DNA of 64,000 nucleotides from Telluria antibiotica (GCF_011682055.1 NZ_JAAQOM010000012.1:1-64000), one strand, 5' to 3'. Shown: positions 54,300 to 63,498, numbered from the stretch's first letter. Translations and numbers: made by a program. The notes: generated from the sequence alone by a model not told the origin.

Positions 54300-54932
54300 A
54301 TGATTCGAGTTCTGTTGGCCGACGATCATGCGATCGTACGAAGCGGCGTGAAGCAGTTGTTGCAGATCGCCGGCGATATTGAAGTGACGGCCGAAGCCAT
54401 CAATGGTGCCCAGGTGCTGCAAGCCCTGCGCGCCGAGCAGTTCGACCTCATTCTGCTGGACATGGGCATGCCCGGCATCAGCGGTGTCGACCTCATCGCG
54501 CGCATCCGGCGCCACGACATCACGGTGCCGATCCTCGTCCTCAGCATGCTCAACGAGGCCCAGGCCGTCAGGCGGGCGTTCAGTTCAGGCGCCAATGGCT
54601 ATGTCACGAAGGATAATGAGCCGGAAGTCCTCCTTGCGGCGATCCGCAAGACGGCGGCGGGCCACCGCTTCATCGACCCGTTGCTCGTCGACGAGATGGT
54701 GTTCGGAAAGGCCGAATCCGATACACAGCCGGCCCACGAACTCCTGTCCGACCGCGAATTCCACATCTTCAGGCTGCTGGCGCACGGGAAAAGCGTCAAC
54801 GATATTGCCGACGAGCTCGCGATCAGCAACAAGACCGTCAGCACGCACAAGGCGCGCCTGATGCAGAAAATGAACTTCAGCTCCAACGCGGAATTGGTGC
54901 GCTACGGTGTCCAGCATGGCCTCGTCGAATGA
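54300..54932 (+). CDS. NarL/FixJ-family response regulator (copy A)
   Basis: This 210-residue protein has a receiver with pocket D8/D9, phospho-acceptor D54 (LILLDMGMPG) and K104-region TKDNEPEVL. A LuxR-type helix-turn-helix follows (LSDREFHIFRLLAHGKSVNDIADELAISNKTVSTHKARLMQKM). It is a close paralogue of the regulator at 60549: both end NKTVSTHKARLMQKMNFSSNA(E/D)LVRY. CCGGAGAGAAGCG before the ATG is the ribosome binding site. It overlaps the following kinase gene by 17 bases, so that kinase is its likely partner. Confidence 0.93.
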   Translation: MIRVLLADDHAIVRSGVKQLLQIAGDIEVTAEAINGAQVLQALRAEQFDLILLDMGMPGISGVDLIARIRRHDITVPILVLSMLNEAQAVRRAFSSGANGYVTKDNEPEVLLAAIRKTAAGHRFIDPLLVDEMVFGKAESDTQPAHELLSDREFHIFRLLAHGKSVNDIADELAISNKTVSTHKARLMQKMNFSSNAELVRYGVQHGLVE

Positions 54933-56517
54933 CGCGGGCCTCACCGTGCGTGCGCGCGACGGACTGATCCTCGTCGTCGACGATACGGTCGCGAACCTGC
55001 AAATCCTCGCCGACTTCCTCGTCGACTGCGGCTACCGGGTGCTGGTCGCGCAGGAAGGCGAGGAGGCGCTGGAACGGGCGGCGCTTGCGTTGCCCGACCT
55101 GATCCTGCTCGACGTGATGCTGCCCGACATGGACGGCTTCGAAGTCTGCCGGCGCCTGAAGCAGCGGAGCACGACGTGCGATATTCCCGTCGTCTTCATG
55201 ACGGCGCTCGTCGAGGTCGAGCACAAGCTGATGGGGTTCGCGGCCGGCGGCATCGATTACGTGACCAAGCCGTTGCAACTGGCGGAAGTGCTGGCGCGGA
55301 TCGACACGCACATGCGGCTGCGCTGGCTGCAAAAACAACTGGAAGACAAGAATGCCGAGCTCCAGCGCTCGCACGACGAGCTCGAATGCCGCGTTGCGGA
55401 ACGCACGGCGGAACTGAGCGAAGCCAACCGGTGTCTGCGCCAGGAGATCGAGGAACGCGAGCAAGCCGAAGCGGCATTGCGCGATAGCGAGCGCAAGTTC
55501 CGCACGCTGGCGGAGAACTCGCCGGACCTGATCGCCCGCTACGACCGCGATTGGCGCCGCGTCTACGTGAACCCCGCCTACACGGCATTGTTCGCGACGT
55601 CGGCACAGCAGGCGCCGGGCGGCAGCGGCTTCGGCGACGCCGGCATGGCAGCCTGCCAGAACATGCTGCGCAGCGTCATGGCGACCGGTGAGCGGGCCGA
55701 GAGTGTCCTGACCTGGCAACAGCCCGGCGCCAAGCCCAGGCATTACGTGTTTCACGCCGTGCCCGAATACGACGTGGACGGGACGGTGGTGCGCGTGCTG
55801 ACGATCGGACGCGACGTGACGGCGCTGAAAGAGGCCGAGCAGAATTTGCGCGAACTCTCCGCGCGCCAGCACACTGCACGCGAGGAAGAACGCAAACACA
55901 TCGCGCGCGAACTGCACGACGAACTCGGCCAGTTCCTGACGGCGTTGCGCATGAGCGTGTCGCTGTTGCGCGTACGGTTTGGCCAGGACAACCCGGCGCT
56001 GACGGAACACGCGAAAGGCATGACGCAGCTCGTCGACCGGAATATCCAGGTCGTCCGCAACGTGGCCGCGTCGTTGCGCCCGGCCGCGCTCGACATGGGC
56101 ATCCAGCCGGCGCTGGAGTGGCTGGTCGACGAGTTCCGCCGCCATGCCGGCATCGCGGCCACGCTGCTCGTCGAGGACGAGAACATCGTCCTCGACGACG
56201 ACAGCCAGACCGCGATCTTCCGCATCGTGCAGGAGTCGCTGACCAACGTGGCGCGCCACGCCGAGGCCGGCGAAGTGACGGTGACCCTGGACAGCAGCGA
56301 TGCGTATTGCCAGGTGACCGTGCAGGACGACGGCGTGGGCTTCGAGCCCGGCCAGGTCGGCAAGTCGTCGCTGGGCCTCGTCGGCATGCGGGAGCGCGTG
56401 CTGATGGTCGGCGGCGCGATCGATATCGACAGTGCGCGGGGCAGGGGGACGACCGTGGTGGTCCGCGTACCGCTCGGCACCCCGTCCACGCACGAGGCGC
56501 AAGCCCAGCCCGACTGA
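54916..56517 (+). CDS. hybrid REC-PAS-histidine kinase (NarX-like catalytic core)
   Basis: This soluble protein of about 533 residues has an N-terminal receiver (D66 in LILLDVMLPD), a coiled coil (KQLEDKNAELQRSHDELECRVAERTAELSEANRCLRQEIEEREQAEAAL) and a PAS domain (KFRTLAENSPDLIARYDRDWRRVYVNPAY). The HisKA_3 dimerisation helix carries H334 (ARELHDELGQFL), and the HATPase domain has RIVQESLTNVARHAEAG and DDGVGFEPG. No membrane segment is present, so it senses a cytoplasmic signal or is fed by phosphotransfer to its own receiver. The start is ATG 54916 (a GTG at 54907 is possible). It is coupled to the upstream regulator. Confidence 0.93.
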   Translation: MASSNDAGLTVRARDGLILVVDDTVANLQILADFLVDCGYRVLVAQEGEEALERAALALPDLILLDVMLPDMDGFEVCRRLKQRSTTCDIPVVFMTALVEVEHKLMGFAAGGIDYVTKPLQLAEVLARIDTHMRLRWLQKQLEDKNAELQRSHDELECRVAERTAELSEANRCLRQEIEEREQAEAALRDSERKFRTLAENSPDLIARYDRDWRRVYVNPAYTALFATSAQQAPGGSGFGDAGMAACQNMLRSVMATGERAESVLTWQQPGAKPRHYVFHAVPEYDVDGTVVRVLTIGRDVTALKEAEQNLRELSARQHTAREEERKHIARELHDELGQFLTALRMSVSLLRVRFGQDNPALTEHAKGMTQLVDRNIQVVRNVAASLRPAALDMGIQPALEWLVDEFRRHAGIAATLLVEDENIVLDDDSQTAIFRIVQESLTNVARHAEAGEVTVTLDSSDAYCQVTVQDDGVGFEPGQVGKSSLGLVGMRERVLMVGGAIDIDSARGRGTTVVVRVPLGTPSTHEAQAQPD

Positions 56518-56634
56518 TTGCGTCCTGTAGGGCGATCCCTACCCCTGTATTTACCGCTGCCTGACCCAAGAATCAAGATTGCCTGATGGCACCCCGTTGT
56601 TGCGCATAGGAAGATATGCCTTGGCTGGTTCTTC

Positions 56635-58830
56635 ATGGATCAAACGAGGGATGAAATGACGCAGCAGGACTCACTACCAGGCGAACAGGACGATCGCGCA
56701 GCGGAGGCGGTTGACGTGGCGTGCCTGGACGGGACGGAACGGGAACCCGGCGCACGCACGCACGCACGCACGCGGCGCACGCGCGAAGACGAGATGCGTG
56801 CCCTGGTCGAGCAGTTGCCGGACGCGGTGGCCCGCCACGATCCCGCGACCCGTATCGTGTACGCCAACCCGGCCTGGGCCCGGCTCATCGGATGTGCGGA
56901 CGCGGTGACGGGCCGGCGTATCGGCGAGGTCGCGCCGGCCTTGACCGCCGTGGCGCGCTACCAACGCGCGCTCGACCAGGTGGCGGCGTCCGGCGAGCCC
57001 GCCGAACTCGACTTCATCGGCGCTGCCGGCGGGCGTGCGGCGGCGCGGCTGCGCATCGTTCCGGAAGCGGCCGCCGACGGCAGCCTGCTCGGCTTGCTGG
57101 TGTTCGGCCGCGACCTGGCGCCGCAACACGACCTGGAAGACGAATTGCTGCAATGTTCGGCGGAGTTGCGCGAGCTCGTCGAACACGCGCCCGTCAACAT
57201 TGCGCACTACGATGCGGCGTGCCGCCGTGTCTATGCGAACGCGCGGTTGATCGCGGCGCTGGGCGGCGATCCGGCGGACGTGTTGGGGAAGACGCCCGCG
57301 GAATCGCCGGGAGGCCCAAGGTCTTCGATGTTCATGCAGGTCCTGCGCGACGTGCTCGAGCGCGGCGACGTGCGCGAGGTCGACATGTGCTGGCAGGTGG
57401 CGGGCGAGGAGGTCTGCGACCGGGTGCGCGTGAGTCCCCAGTTCGACGGTGCGGGCCGGATCACGCGCGTGCTGGCGGTCGGACGCGACGTGACGGAACT
57501 CGGCCGCTACCGCAGGCAGGTGCATCTCCAGGCCTTCTACGATCCCCTGACGGCGCTGCCCAACCGCCTGCTGTTGGGCGACCGGATCTCCCAGGCCATC
57601 GCCGACGCCCGGTACCATGACCATGAGTTCGCCCTGCTGCTGCTCGATCTGGACCACTTCAAGAACGTCAACGACAGCCTGGGCCACACGATGGGCGACC
57701 GCTTGCTGTGCGCGGTGGCGAAGCGCGTCCAGGATTGCGTCCGCACGCTCGATACGGTGGCCCGGCTCGGCGGCGACGAATTCGCGATCCTGCTGCCGGA
57801 CGTGCGCGGGATGGACGACGCGGCGGCAGTCGCCGACAAGATTCTCCGGTACCTGGCTGAACCGCTCCTGATCGACGGCCGTGAATTATTCGTCACCGGC
57901 AGCATCGGCATCGCCCTCTTTCCCGTCGACGGGGGCGAAGTCGAGTCGCTGCTCAAGTTCGCCGATGCCGCGATGTACCACGGCAAGCACGCCGGGCGCA
58001 ATAATTTCCAGTTTTATGCGCGCGAGTTCACCGCACGTTCGCTCGAACGGATGGACAAGGAACTTGCGCTGCGCAAAGCCCTGAAAAACGGCGAGCTGGA
58101 GGTGTATTACCAACCGCAGATCGACCTGCAGACGGGTCTGCTGATCGGGGCCGAGGCGCTGCTGCGCTGGCGCCGTCCGGGCCTCGGGCTGATCGAGCCG
58201 GACGACTTCATTCGGATTGCCGAGGAATCCGGATTGATCGTGGAGATCGGCGAGTGGGTGCTGTCCGTCGCCTGCGGGGCCGTGGCGCGGTGGAACGCGC
58301 GGCGCAGCAGGCCTCTCAAGATTGCCGTGAACCTGTCGCCGCGCCAATTCGTGCGCAACGAACTGGTCGACGCGGTGGCCCGCATTCTCGCGGACACCGG
58401 GTGCAAGCCCGCGTGGCTGGACCTGGAAATCACCGAGAACCTGCTGCTGGAAGACAGCGAACGGACCGTGTCGATGCTGGCCGCGCTGGACGCGATGGGC
58501 GCGTCCATTTCGATCGACGATTTCGGGACGGGCTATTCGGCGCTGAGCTACCTCCACCGTTTCCCCGTCAGCCGCATCAAGATCGATCGTACGTTCGTCG
58601 ACGGCATCGACGGGCAGGCCGAGAAGAGCGAACTGGTCAAGGCCATGTTGTCGATCGCTGCCGCGCTGAACCTGGGATCGGTGGCGGAAGGGGTGGAAAC
58701 CGCCCAGCAGGCGGCTTACCTGAAGCAGCGCGGCTGCCGCGCCGCGCAAGGGTATCTGTTCGGCCGGCCGATGCCCCTTGCCGACTTCGAAAATTTCCTG
58801 AATAAACAAACGGCGTCGCCCGCATCCTGA
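56635..58830 (+). CDS. PAS-PAS-GGDEF-EAL cyclic-di-GMP enzyme
   Basis: This 731-residue cytoplasmic protein has two PAS-like sensor domains (residues about 60-165 and 175-285), a diguanylate cyclase domain with intact GGDEF (RLGGDEFAILL, about residue 380) and a phosphodiesterase domain with EAL (GAEALLRW, about residue 506). It also has the later motifs VNLSPRQF, LEITENLLLED, SIDDFGTGYSALSYLHRFP, KIDRTFV and VAEGVET. Both active sites look complete, so it could make or degrade c-di-GMP. Near the start the DNA is a tetranucleotide run (CGCA five times, 56751-56773) coding AHARTHART. It lies between a kinase and a chemoreceptor. Confidence 0.94.
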   Translation: MDQTRDEMTQQDSLPGEQDDRAAEAVDVACLDGTEREPGARTHARTRRTREDEMRALVEQLPDAVARHDPATRIVYANPAWARLIGCADAVTGRRIGEVAPALTAVARYQRALDQVAASGEPAELDFIGAAGGRAAARLRIVPEAAADGSLLGLLVFGRDLAPQHDLEDELLQCSAELRELVEHAPVNIAHYDAACRRVYANARLIAALGGDPADVLGKTPAESPGGPRSSMFMQVLRDVLERGDVREVDMCWQVAGEEVCDRVRVSPQFDGAGRITRVLAVGRDVTELGRYRRQVHLQAFYDPLTALPNRLLLGDRISQAIADARYHDHEFALLLLDLDHFKNVNDSLGHTMGDRLLCAVAKRVQDCVRTLDTVARLGGDEFAILLPDVRGMDDAAAVADKILRYLAEPLLIDGRELFVTGSIGIALFPVDGGEVESLLKFADAAMYHGKHAGRNNFQFYAREFTARSLERMDKELALRKALKNGELEVYYQPQIDLQTGLLIGAEALLRWRRPGLGLIEPDDFIRIAEESGLIVEIGEWVLSVACGAVARWNARRSRPLKIAVNLSPRQFVRNELVDAVARILADTGCKPAWLDLEITENLLLEDSERTVSMLAALDAMGASISIDDFGTGYSALSYLHRFPVSRIKIDRTFVDGIDGQAEKSELVKAMLSIAAALNLGSVAEGVETAQQAAYLKQRGCRAAQGYLFGRPMPLADFENFLNKQTASPAS

Positions 58831-58870
58831 CGGTGCGGCGGCGAAGTACTGTGCAACATTGGAGACTGAC

Positions 58871-60505
58871 ATGAAAAACCTGAAAATCGGGACGCGGATG
58901 GGCATCGGTTACGCCGTCGTCCTCGTCCTGCTGGCCGCGACCGCATGGCTGGGCATCAATCGCATGGGGCAAGTGCACGCGCATCTGGAGCGGATCGTCG
59001 CGGTTGACAATGCCGTGTTGACCTTGGCTCGCGACATGCGCATGACGGTCGACGACAGGATGATCGCGCTACGCAACCTGGCCCTGATGGAGACGCTCGA
59101 CGAGAAGCAGCCCGAGTTGCAGCGCGTCCGGCGCCAGGAGGCGGCGTATGCCGACGCGGCCGACAAGCTCGGGAAGCTGCTCGCAAGCCAGCAGGACCTG
59201 GCATCCGGCGCCGGCCCCATCGTGGCCGCGATCCGGGACGACGACATCGCGGCCCGGCCCGTCATTGCCAAGGCCATCGACGTCGCAAAGCAGAACAGGC
59301 AGAAGGAGGCCACCGACGTCCTGATCAAGGAGTTGCGCCCGCTTCAGTTCAAGTGGACGAAGGACCTGGCCTCGCTCGTCGAACAGGCGAACATGCAGAG
59401 CGAACACGGCGTGGCAAACGCGAACGAGGCGTATCGGCGGGCCCGTACCCTGTTGACGGCACTGGCGGTGCTGGCCTTCCTGGTCGGCGGCGGCTTCGCG
59501 TACGTGATCACACGCGGCATCGTCCGTCCGTTGAAGGAAGCGGTGCAGGTCGCGCAGACCGTCGCCGGCGGCGATCTCACCAGCCGGATCGACGTGGCGA
59601 GCCTCGACGAAACGGGCCAGTTGCTGCGGGCATTGAGAGACATGAACGCGAGCCTCGTGAACATCGTCAGGGAAGTCAGGGGCAGCACCGACACGATCGC
59701 GTCGGCGTCGCAGCAGATCGCCACCGGCAACGTCGACCTGTCGTCGCGCACGGAAGAGCAGGCGGGCTCGCTGGAAGAGACGGCGTCGGCGATGGAGGAA
59801 CTGACGTCGACAGTGCGGCAAAACGCCGACAACGCGCTGCGGGCCAACCGGCTGGCCGTGACCGCATCCGACGTCGCGCGGCAGGGTGGCAGCGTGGTGG
59901 AGGAAGTCGTCGGCACGATGAGTTCCATCAACGAGTCGGCCCGCAAGATCGTCGACATCATCGGCGTCATCGACGGCATCGCGTTCCAGACCAATATTCT
60001 CGCGCTGAACGCGGCCGTGGAAGCGGCGCGCGCCGGTGCGAACGGCGCCGGGTTTGCCGTGGTTGCGACGGAGGTCCGCAACCTGGCGCAGCGCAGCGCG
60101 GTCGCCGCCAAGGACATTAAGACCCTGATCAACGATTCGGTCGACAAGGTCGATGCGGGCAGCCGCCTCGTCGGACAGGCGGGCGCGACGATGACCGAGG
60201 TCGTCGACAGCATCCGGCGCGTGACCGACATCGTGGGCGAGATCAGCGCGGCCAGCCAGGAGCAGAGCGCCGGCATCGAACAAGTGACGCAGGCGGTCGC
60301 GCAGATGGAGCAGACCACCCAGCAGAACGCCGCGCTGGTGGAAGAGGCGGCGGCCGCCTCCGACTCGATGCAGGACCAGGCGCGCAAGCTGGCGGACACC
60401 GTCAGCGTGTTCAAGCTGGACGGGCTGCCGGCGGTGGCGGCGGCGCCCGCGCGCGCCAGGGCCGAGCGGGCGAGGGCTATCGCGCTGAGACAGTTGCCGG
60501 CCTAG
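58871..60505 (+). CDS. methyl-accepting chemotaxis protein (no docking tail)
   Basis: This 544-residue chemoreceptor has TM1 (GIGYAVVLVLLAATAWLGI), a four-helix-bundle sensor, TM2 (LLTALAVLAFLVGGGFAYVIT), HAMP (RPLKEAVQVAQTVAGGDLTSRI) and signalling tip IDGIAFQTNILALNAAVEAARAG. It resembles the receptor at 26793 in length class and sensor type but ends RALALRQLPA-like without WETF, so it cannot dock CheR through a C-terminal pentapeptide. TTGGAGACTGAC before ATG 58871 is the ribosome binding site. It is part of the signalling island. Confidence 0.94.
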   Translation: MKNLKIGTRMGIGYAVVLVLLAATAWLGINRMGQVHAHLERIVAVDNAVLTLARDMRMTVDDRMIALRNLALMETLDEKQPELQRVRRQEAAYADAADKLGKLLASQQDLASGAGPIVAAIRDDDIAARPVIAKAIDVAKQNRQKEATDVLIKELRPLQFKWTKDLASLVEQANMQSEHGVANANEAYRRARTLLTALAVLAFLVGGGFAYVITRGIVRPLKEAVQVAQTVAGGDLTSRIDVASLDETGQLLRALRDMNASLVNIVREVRGSTDTIASASQQIATGNVDLSSRTEEQAGSLEETASAMEELTSTVRQNADNALRANRLAVTASDVARQGGSVVEEVVGTMSSINESARKIVDIIGVIDGIAFQTNILALNAAVEAARAGANGAGFAVVATEVRNLAQRSAVAAKDIKTLINDSVDKVDAGSRLVGQAGATMTEVVDSIRRVTDIVGEISAASQEQSAGIEQVTQAVAQMEQTTQQNAALVEEAAAASDSMQDQARKLADTVSVFKLDGLPAVAAAPARARAERARAIALRQLPA

Positions 60506-60548
60506 CGCCGGCGGAGGATTCGACCATGCACGGCTTGGCGAGGAAGGG

Positions 60549-61181
60549 ATGATCCGGATATTGATAGCGGACGATCACGCGATCGTCATCGGCGGGCTGA
60601 AGCAATTGCTGGCGCAAGTCGACGACGTCGAGGTCGCGGGCGAAGCGAACACTGGCCACCAGGTGCTGGACGCATTGGTCCGGGACCGTTTCGATCTCGT
60701 CCTGCTGGACATGAACATGCCCGGCCCGAGCGGCATCGACCTGATTGCCCGAGTCCGGTCGCATGATGCGGATCTTCCCATCCTCGTGCTCACCATGCAC
60801 AACGAAGTGCAGGTGGCGCGGGCGGCGTTCAAGGCGGGCGCCGCCGGCTACCTGACCAAGGACACGGAGCCCGAGGTGCTGATCGCGGCCATCCGCAAGA
60901 CGGCGGCGGGCGGCAAGTTCATCGATCCGACGCTCGTAGACCAGCTGGTGTTCGACGCCGGCGACGGGCAGCTCGAGGCGGCGCACGACAAGTTGTCCGC
61001 GCGCGAGTTCCACGTCCTGGCCTTGCTGGCGTCCGGGAAGACCGTCAACGAGATCGCCGCCGACCTCGGCCTCAGCAGCAAAACCGTCAGCACCCACAAG
61101 GCGCGGCTGATGCAGAAAATGAATTTCAGCAGCAATGCTGATCTCGTGCGTTATGCGGTCGAGCGGGGACTGGCGAAATAG
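60549..61181 (+). CDS. NarL/FixJ-family response regulator (copy B)
   Basis: This 210-residue paralogue of the regulator at 54300 has receiver D54 (LVLLDMNMPG) and a LuxR helix-turn-helix (LSAREFHVLALLASGKTVNEIAADLGLSSKTVSTHKARLMQKM). No kinase is next to it, so it may be served by the kinase at 54916 or by the chemoreceptor/Che system. The DNA-recognition helices of the two copies are nearly the same, so they probably bind the same or overlapping sites. GGCGAGGAAGGG before the ATG supplies the ribosome binding site. Confidence 0.92.
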   Translation: MIRILIADDHAIVIGGLKQLLAQVDDVEVAGEANTGHQVLDALVRDRFDLVLLDMNMPGPSGIDLIARVRSHDADLPILVLTMHNEVQVARAAFKAGAAGYLTKDTEPEVLIAAIRKTAAGGKFIDPTLVDQLVFDAGDGQLEAAHDKLSAREFHVLALLASGKTVNEIAADLGLSSKTVSTHKARLMQKMNFSSNADLVRYAVERGLAK

Positions 61182-61259
61182 GGCCTGGCAGAATCTTCAG
61201 GTTGTCCTCGATGCAACGATTACCGTACATTTAACGATTTCCGAAAAGGATACGTTCGA

Positions 61260-62105
61260 ATGGCGTGTGAGTATTGGAGACAATGGCTGGCGGGCGCGGC
61301 GTGGTTGTGCGTGTCGATCGCGGCGTTCGCGCGGGACGTCCCGGACAAATCCGTGCCGAAGGTGGAGGTGCAGGGCACCGCGCGCGATCGCGACGAAAAA
61401 CCGTACCGCGACATGTTGGCCGCGATGGATGTCTTCGTGGCGAACCACGGCCTCGCGCCGACGGCGTCGCTGCGGTTCAAGGTCTTCCCGCGCCATGCCG
61501 GCGTGTCGATGGACGGTCTCGTTCTCCACATTGCCGGCGATCACACGAGCATTCCCGTGCCGCTGGCGCCGGACGGGACGTTCACGCTGCCGCGTGACGC
61601 CGCTGCCGCCGACGACAAGGCCGTCGTCCGCTTCAACCGCAAGATCGGCAGCCTGGCCTGGCGGGCCGACGTCCGCAGCCAGGGCGTGCCGCCCAATGCC
61701 CGGCGCCTGGGCGACCTGCTGCTCGAGTGTAAGGTGGCCATGGTGGGCGACCTGGTGGCGTACGTGCACCACCCCATCAACATGATGATCACGAAGATGG
61801 AGGATCCGTGCCGCACGATGCCGATCAATATGTTTTATTTCGCCGACCGGCCCGTGTTCAGCGTGGCGCTCGTTGCGGGAAGCCGGCGCAAGGTCATGCC
61901 GGCCGCGATGCTGCACGGTCCGACGGCCCCGATGATGCCGAACCAGGAAGACTGGACGTTCCTGCGCGAACGGGTGTTCATGGTCAAGTTCAAGTCGTTG
62001 TACGAGCAGGGCTGGCCGGACGACACGCTGCTGGAGTTCGACTTCATGGACGACGATGCGCCCGCCGCGGTCCGGACGTCGCCTGCTGCCGGAGCACGGT
62101 CATGA
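61260..62105 (+). CDS. exported hypothetical protein
   Basis: This 281-residue protein has an N-terminal signal segment (WLAGAAWLCVSIAAFA) cut before RDVPDKS. The mature part has no domain I recognise: it is mostly beta-like (LRFKVFPRHAGVSMDGLVLHIAGDHTSIPVPLAPDGTFTLP), with a conserved-looking PINMMITKMEDPCRTMPINMFYFADRPVFSV core and a Cys pair (LLECKV, EDPCRT). GGATACGTTCGA with AAAAGG precedes the ATG. The stop overlaps the next start (ATGA), so it is co-expressed with a lipoprotein. It is probably periplasmic. Confidence 0.78.
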   Translation: MACEYWRQWLAGAAWLCVSIAAFARDVPDKSVPKVEVQGTARDRDEKPYRDMLAAMDVFVANHGLAPTASLRFKVFPRHAGVSMDGLVLHIAGDHTSIPVPLAPDGTFTLPRDAAAADDKAVVRFNRKIGSLAWRADVRSQGVPPNARRLGDLLLECKVAMVGDLVAYVHHPINMMITKMEDPCRTMPINMFYFADRPVFSVALVAGSRRKVMPAAMLHGPTAPMMPNQEDWTFLRERVFMVKFKSLYEQGWPDDTLLEFDFMDDDAPAAVRTSPAAGARS

Positions 62106-62470
62106 CAGGACATTCGATCATGACGCGGGCCTGCCGCTGCATCGCGGCGTTCGTGCTCGCCGCCGCGTTCGCGGGCTGCGCCGCCACCGGCAATGGCACC
62201 GTCACCACGTTGACGCAGCAGGGGGCGGCACGGGTCATCGTCATCGGCAAATCGACCAAGGCCGACATCGAGGCCGCCTTCGGTCGCGCCAACGTCACCC
62301 CCTTCGCCAACGGGTATGAATTGTGGCTGTACCAGGTCGGGTATTCGAAAGCCGTGGATTCCATGCCGTACGTGAATCTCGTCGTCAGCAGCGCCGACAA
62401 TAAACGGGAATTGTCGATCCTGTTCGACAAGAATGGCGTCGTGAAGAAATACCTGCTGATGGATCAGTAG
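62102..62470 (+). CDS. SmpA/OmlA-like small lipoprotein
   Basis: This 122-residue protein has signal peptide and lipobox (CIAAFVLAAAFAGC). The mature domain runs LTQQGAARVIVIGKSTKADIEAAFGRANVTPFANGYELWLYQVGYSK...LSILFDKNGVVKKYLL. That is the BLIP-like fold of SmpA/OmlA (BamE) family proteins, with the usual 'I.G.T...V...FG.P......G...W.Y' pattern. It is not BamE itself by context. It is translationally coupled to the exported protein upstream, and the two may act as a pair in the envelope. Confidence 0.82.
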   Translation: MTGHSIMTRACRCIAAFVLAAAFAGCAATGNGTVTTLTQQGAARVIVIGKSTKADIEAAFGRANVTPFANGYELWLYQVGYSKAVDSMPYVNLVVSSADNKRELSILFDKNGVVKKYLLMDQ

Positions 62471-62542
62471 CGCACGCAATCCATCATGGCGGTTGCATGA
62501 AATGTTGACAGGCCGGTCTTTATTGACAAGCCTGCGGAGGTA

Positions 62543-62707
62543 TCATCGTTCGTCCGGATCGCCATACACGGCGGTACGGTGCTCGTACTCCGCCTGGCGC
62601 AGCTCCCGGTCGTGATCCTTGTGGGCGAGAATGGGCCCGGCGATGCGGGCGACGATCACGAGCGCCGCGAAGGCAAGTACGTAGACCATGGGAGCTCCCG
62701 ACTCCAT
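62543..62707 (-). CDS. small single-pass membrane protein
   Basis: This is a 54-residue protein (start at 62707, or 62689) with one hydrophobic helix (MVYVLAFAALVIVARIAGPILA) followed by a charged cytoplasmic tail (HKDHDRELRQAEYEHRTAVYGDPDER). A run like this resembles small phage-shock-type membrane proteins (PspB-like layout), but I would not assign the family. It stands alone on this strand. Confidence 0.55.
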   Translation of the reverse strand: MESGAPMVYVLAFAALVIVARIAGPILAHKDHDRELRQAEYEHRTAVYGDPDER

Positions 62708-62827
62708 TTTCTTGAGTCGATCGTATTTTCTGGTCTGATCGTTGTCAACAACTATCCTCGCGCACGTGCTCACATCCACGATGAAGACAGGGCGAACCGT
62801 TTTATCGCGTTCGCCCTCGATGCGCAG

Positions 62828-63043
62828 TCAAGGCAGCAGGCCACGGCGGCGCCTGCCGGGCACGGCGAGGATGCGCAACGCCGTGTCCAGTTGGACGCGC
62901 CGGTACTCCATCGCGCGCGCGGCCGCGTGCACGCCCCGCGCGCGCAGCGCGTCCTGCACGTTGTCGGCCGTCCAGCGGTCCGTGCGCCGTTCGCCCAGCA
63001 TTTTCTTCAGCAAGCCCTTGTCGTCGATCCAGCGGTAAGTCAT
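62828..63043 (-). CDS. small basic hypothetical protein
   Basis: This 71-residue protein starts MTYRWIDDKGLLKKMLGERRTDRW and ends in RRRRGLLP. A GGAGACCGCC ribosome binding site precedes the ATG. It has no signal peptide or membrane helix and no known domain. The net charge is strongly positive. Confidence 0.5.
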   Translation of the reverse strand: MTYRWIDDKGLLKKMLGERRTDRWTADNVQDALRARGVHAAARAMEYRRVQLDTALRILAVPGRRRRGLLP

Positions 63044-63123
63044 GGCGGTCTCCTGTGAGTGCAGACCTCCATCGTCGCGTAATTGTGCTGTGGCAACTTA
63101 CTGGGCGTCAAACACAAAGGCGG

Positions 63124-63498
63124 TCACGACAGGCGGGCATGATTCAGGATGAGCCACGCGACGGTGATGACGACCATCCCCGTGAACGTCACGCACGACC
63201 ACGTGAAGCACCAGGCGGACAGCAGCCCGGCCTGCAGGACTTTCTCGAACAGGACGCCGAGCGCGAAATCGAACGCCGTGAGGAACGACCAGCGCCGCAG
63301 GTAGACGGGCAGGTAGCGGCTCATCTTGCGGTTGTGCTGGTGCGCGGCGTGCCGTTCGAAGAGGTTGCGCGCGGCGCTGACGTCGCGGAACAGCCAGTCG
63401 AAGAACAGGAAGCGGTAGAGCAGGCGCCGGAACGGCATGTCCGGTGGCGGCTCGCCGGCAGGGGCGGGTTGGGGTGGCGTGTCCTTGTCGATCGTCAT
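63124..63498 (-). CDS. small inner-membrane hypothetical protein
   Basis: This 124-residue protein has a Pro-rich cytoplasmic N terminus (DTPPQPAPAGEPPPDMPF), a basic amphipathic region (ARNLFERHAAHQHNRKMSRYLPVYLRRW) and two hydrophobic helices (FLTAFDFALGVLFEKVLQAGLLSAW and VTFTGMVVITVAWLILN). The start at 63498 was chosen to exclude a non-coding extension. The function is unknown. It lies downstream of cphA on the same strand, beyond a terminator. Confidence 0.6.
   Translation of the reverse strand: MTIDKDTPPQPAPAGEPPPDMPFRRLLYRFLFFDWLFRDVSAARNLFERHAAHQHNRKMSRYLPVYLRRWSFLTAFDFALGVLFEKVLQAGLLSAWCFTWSCVTFTGMVVITVAWLILNHARLS

Noticed and set aside
51446..54382. 978-codon + strand frame opposite mutS
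   Set aside because: Antisense shadow; mutS on the - strand carries Walker motifs and all domains.
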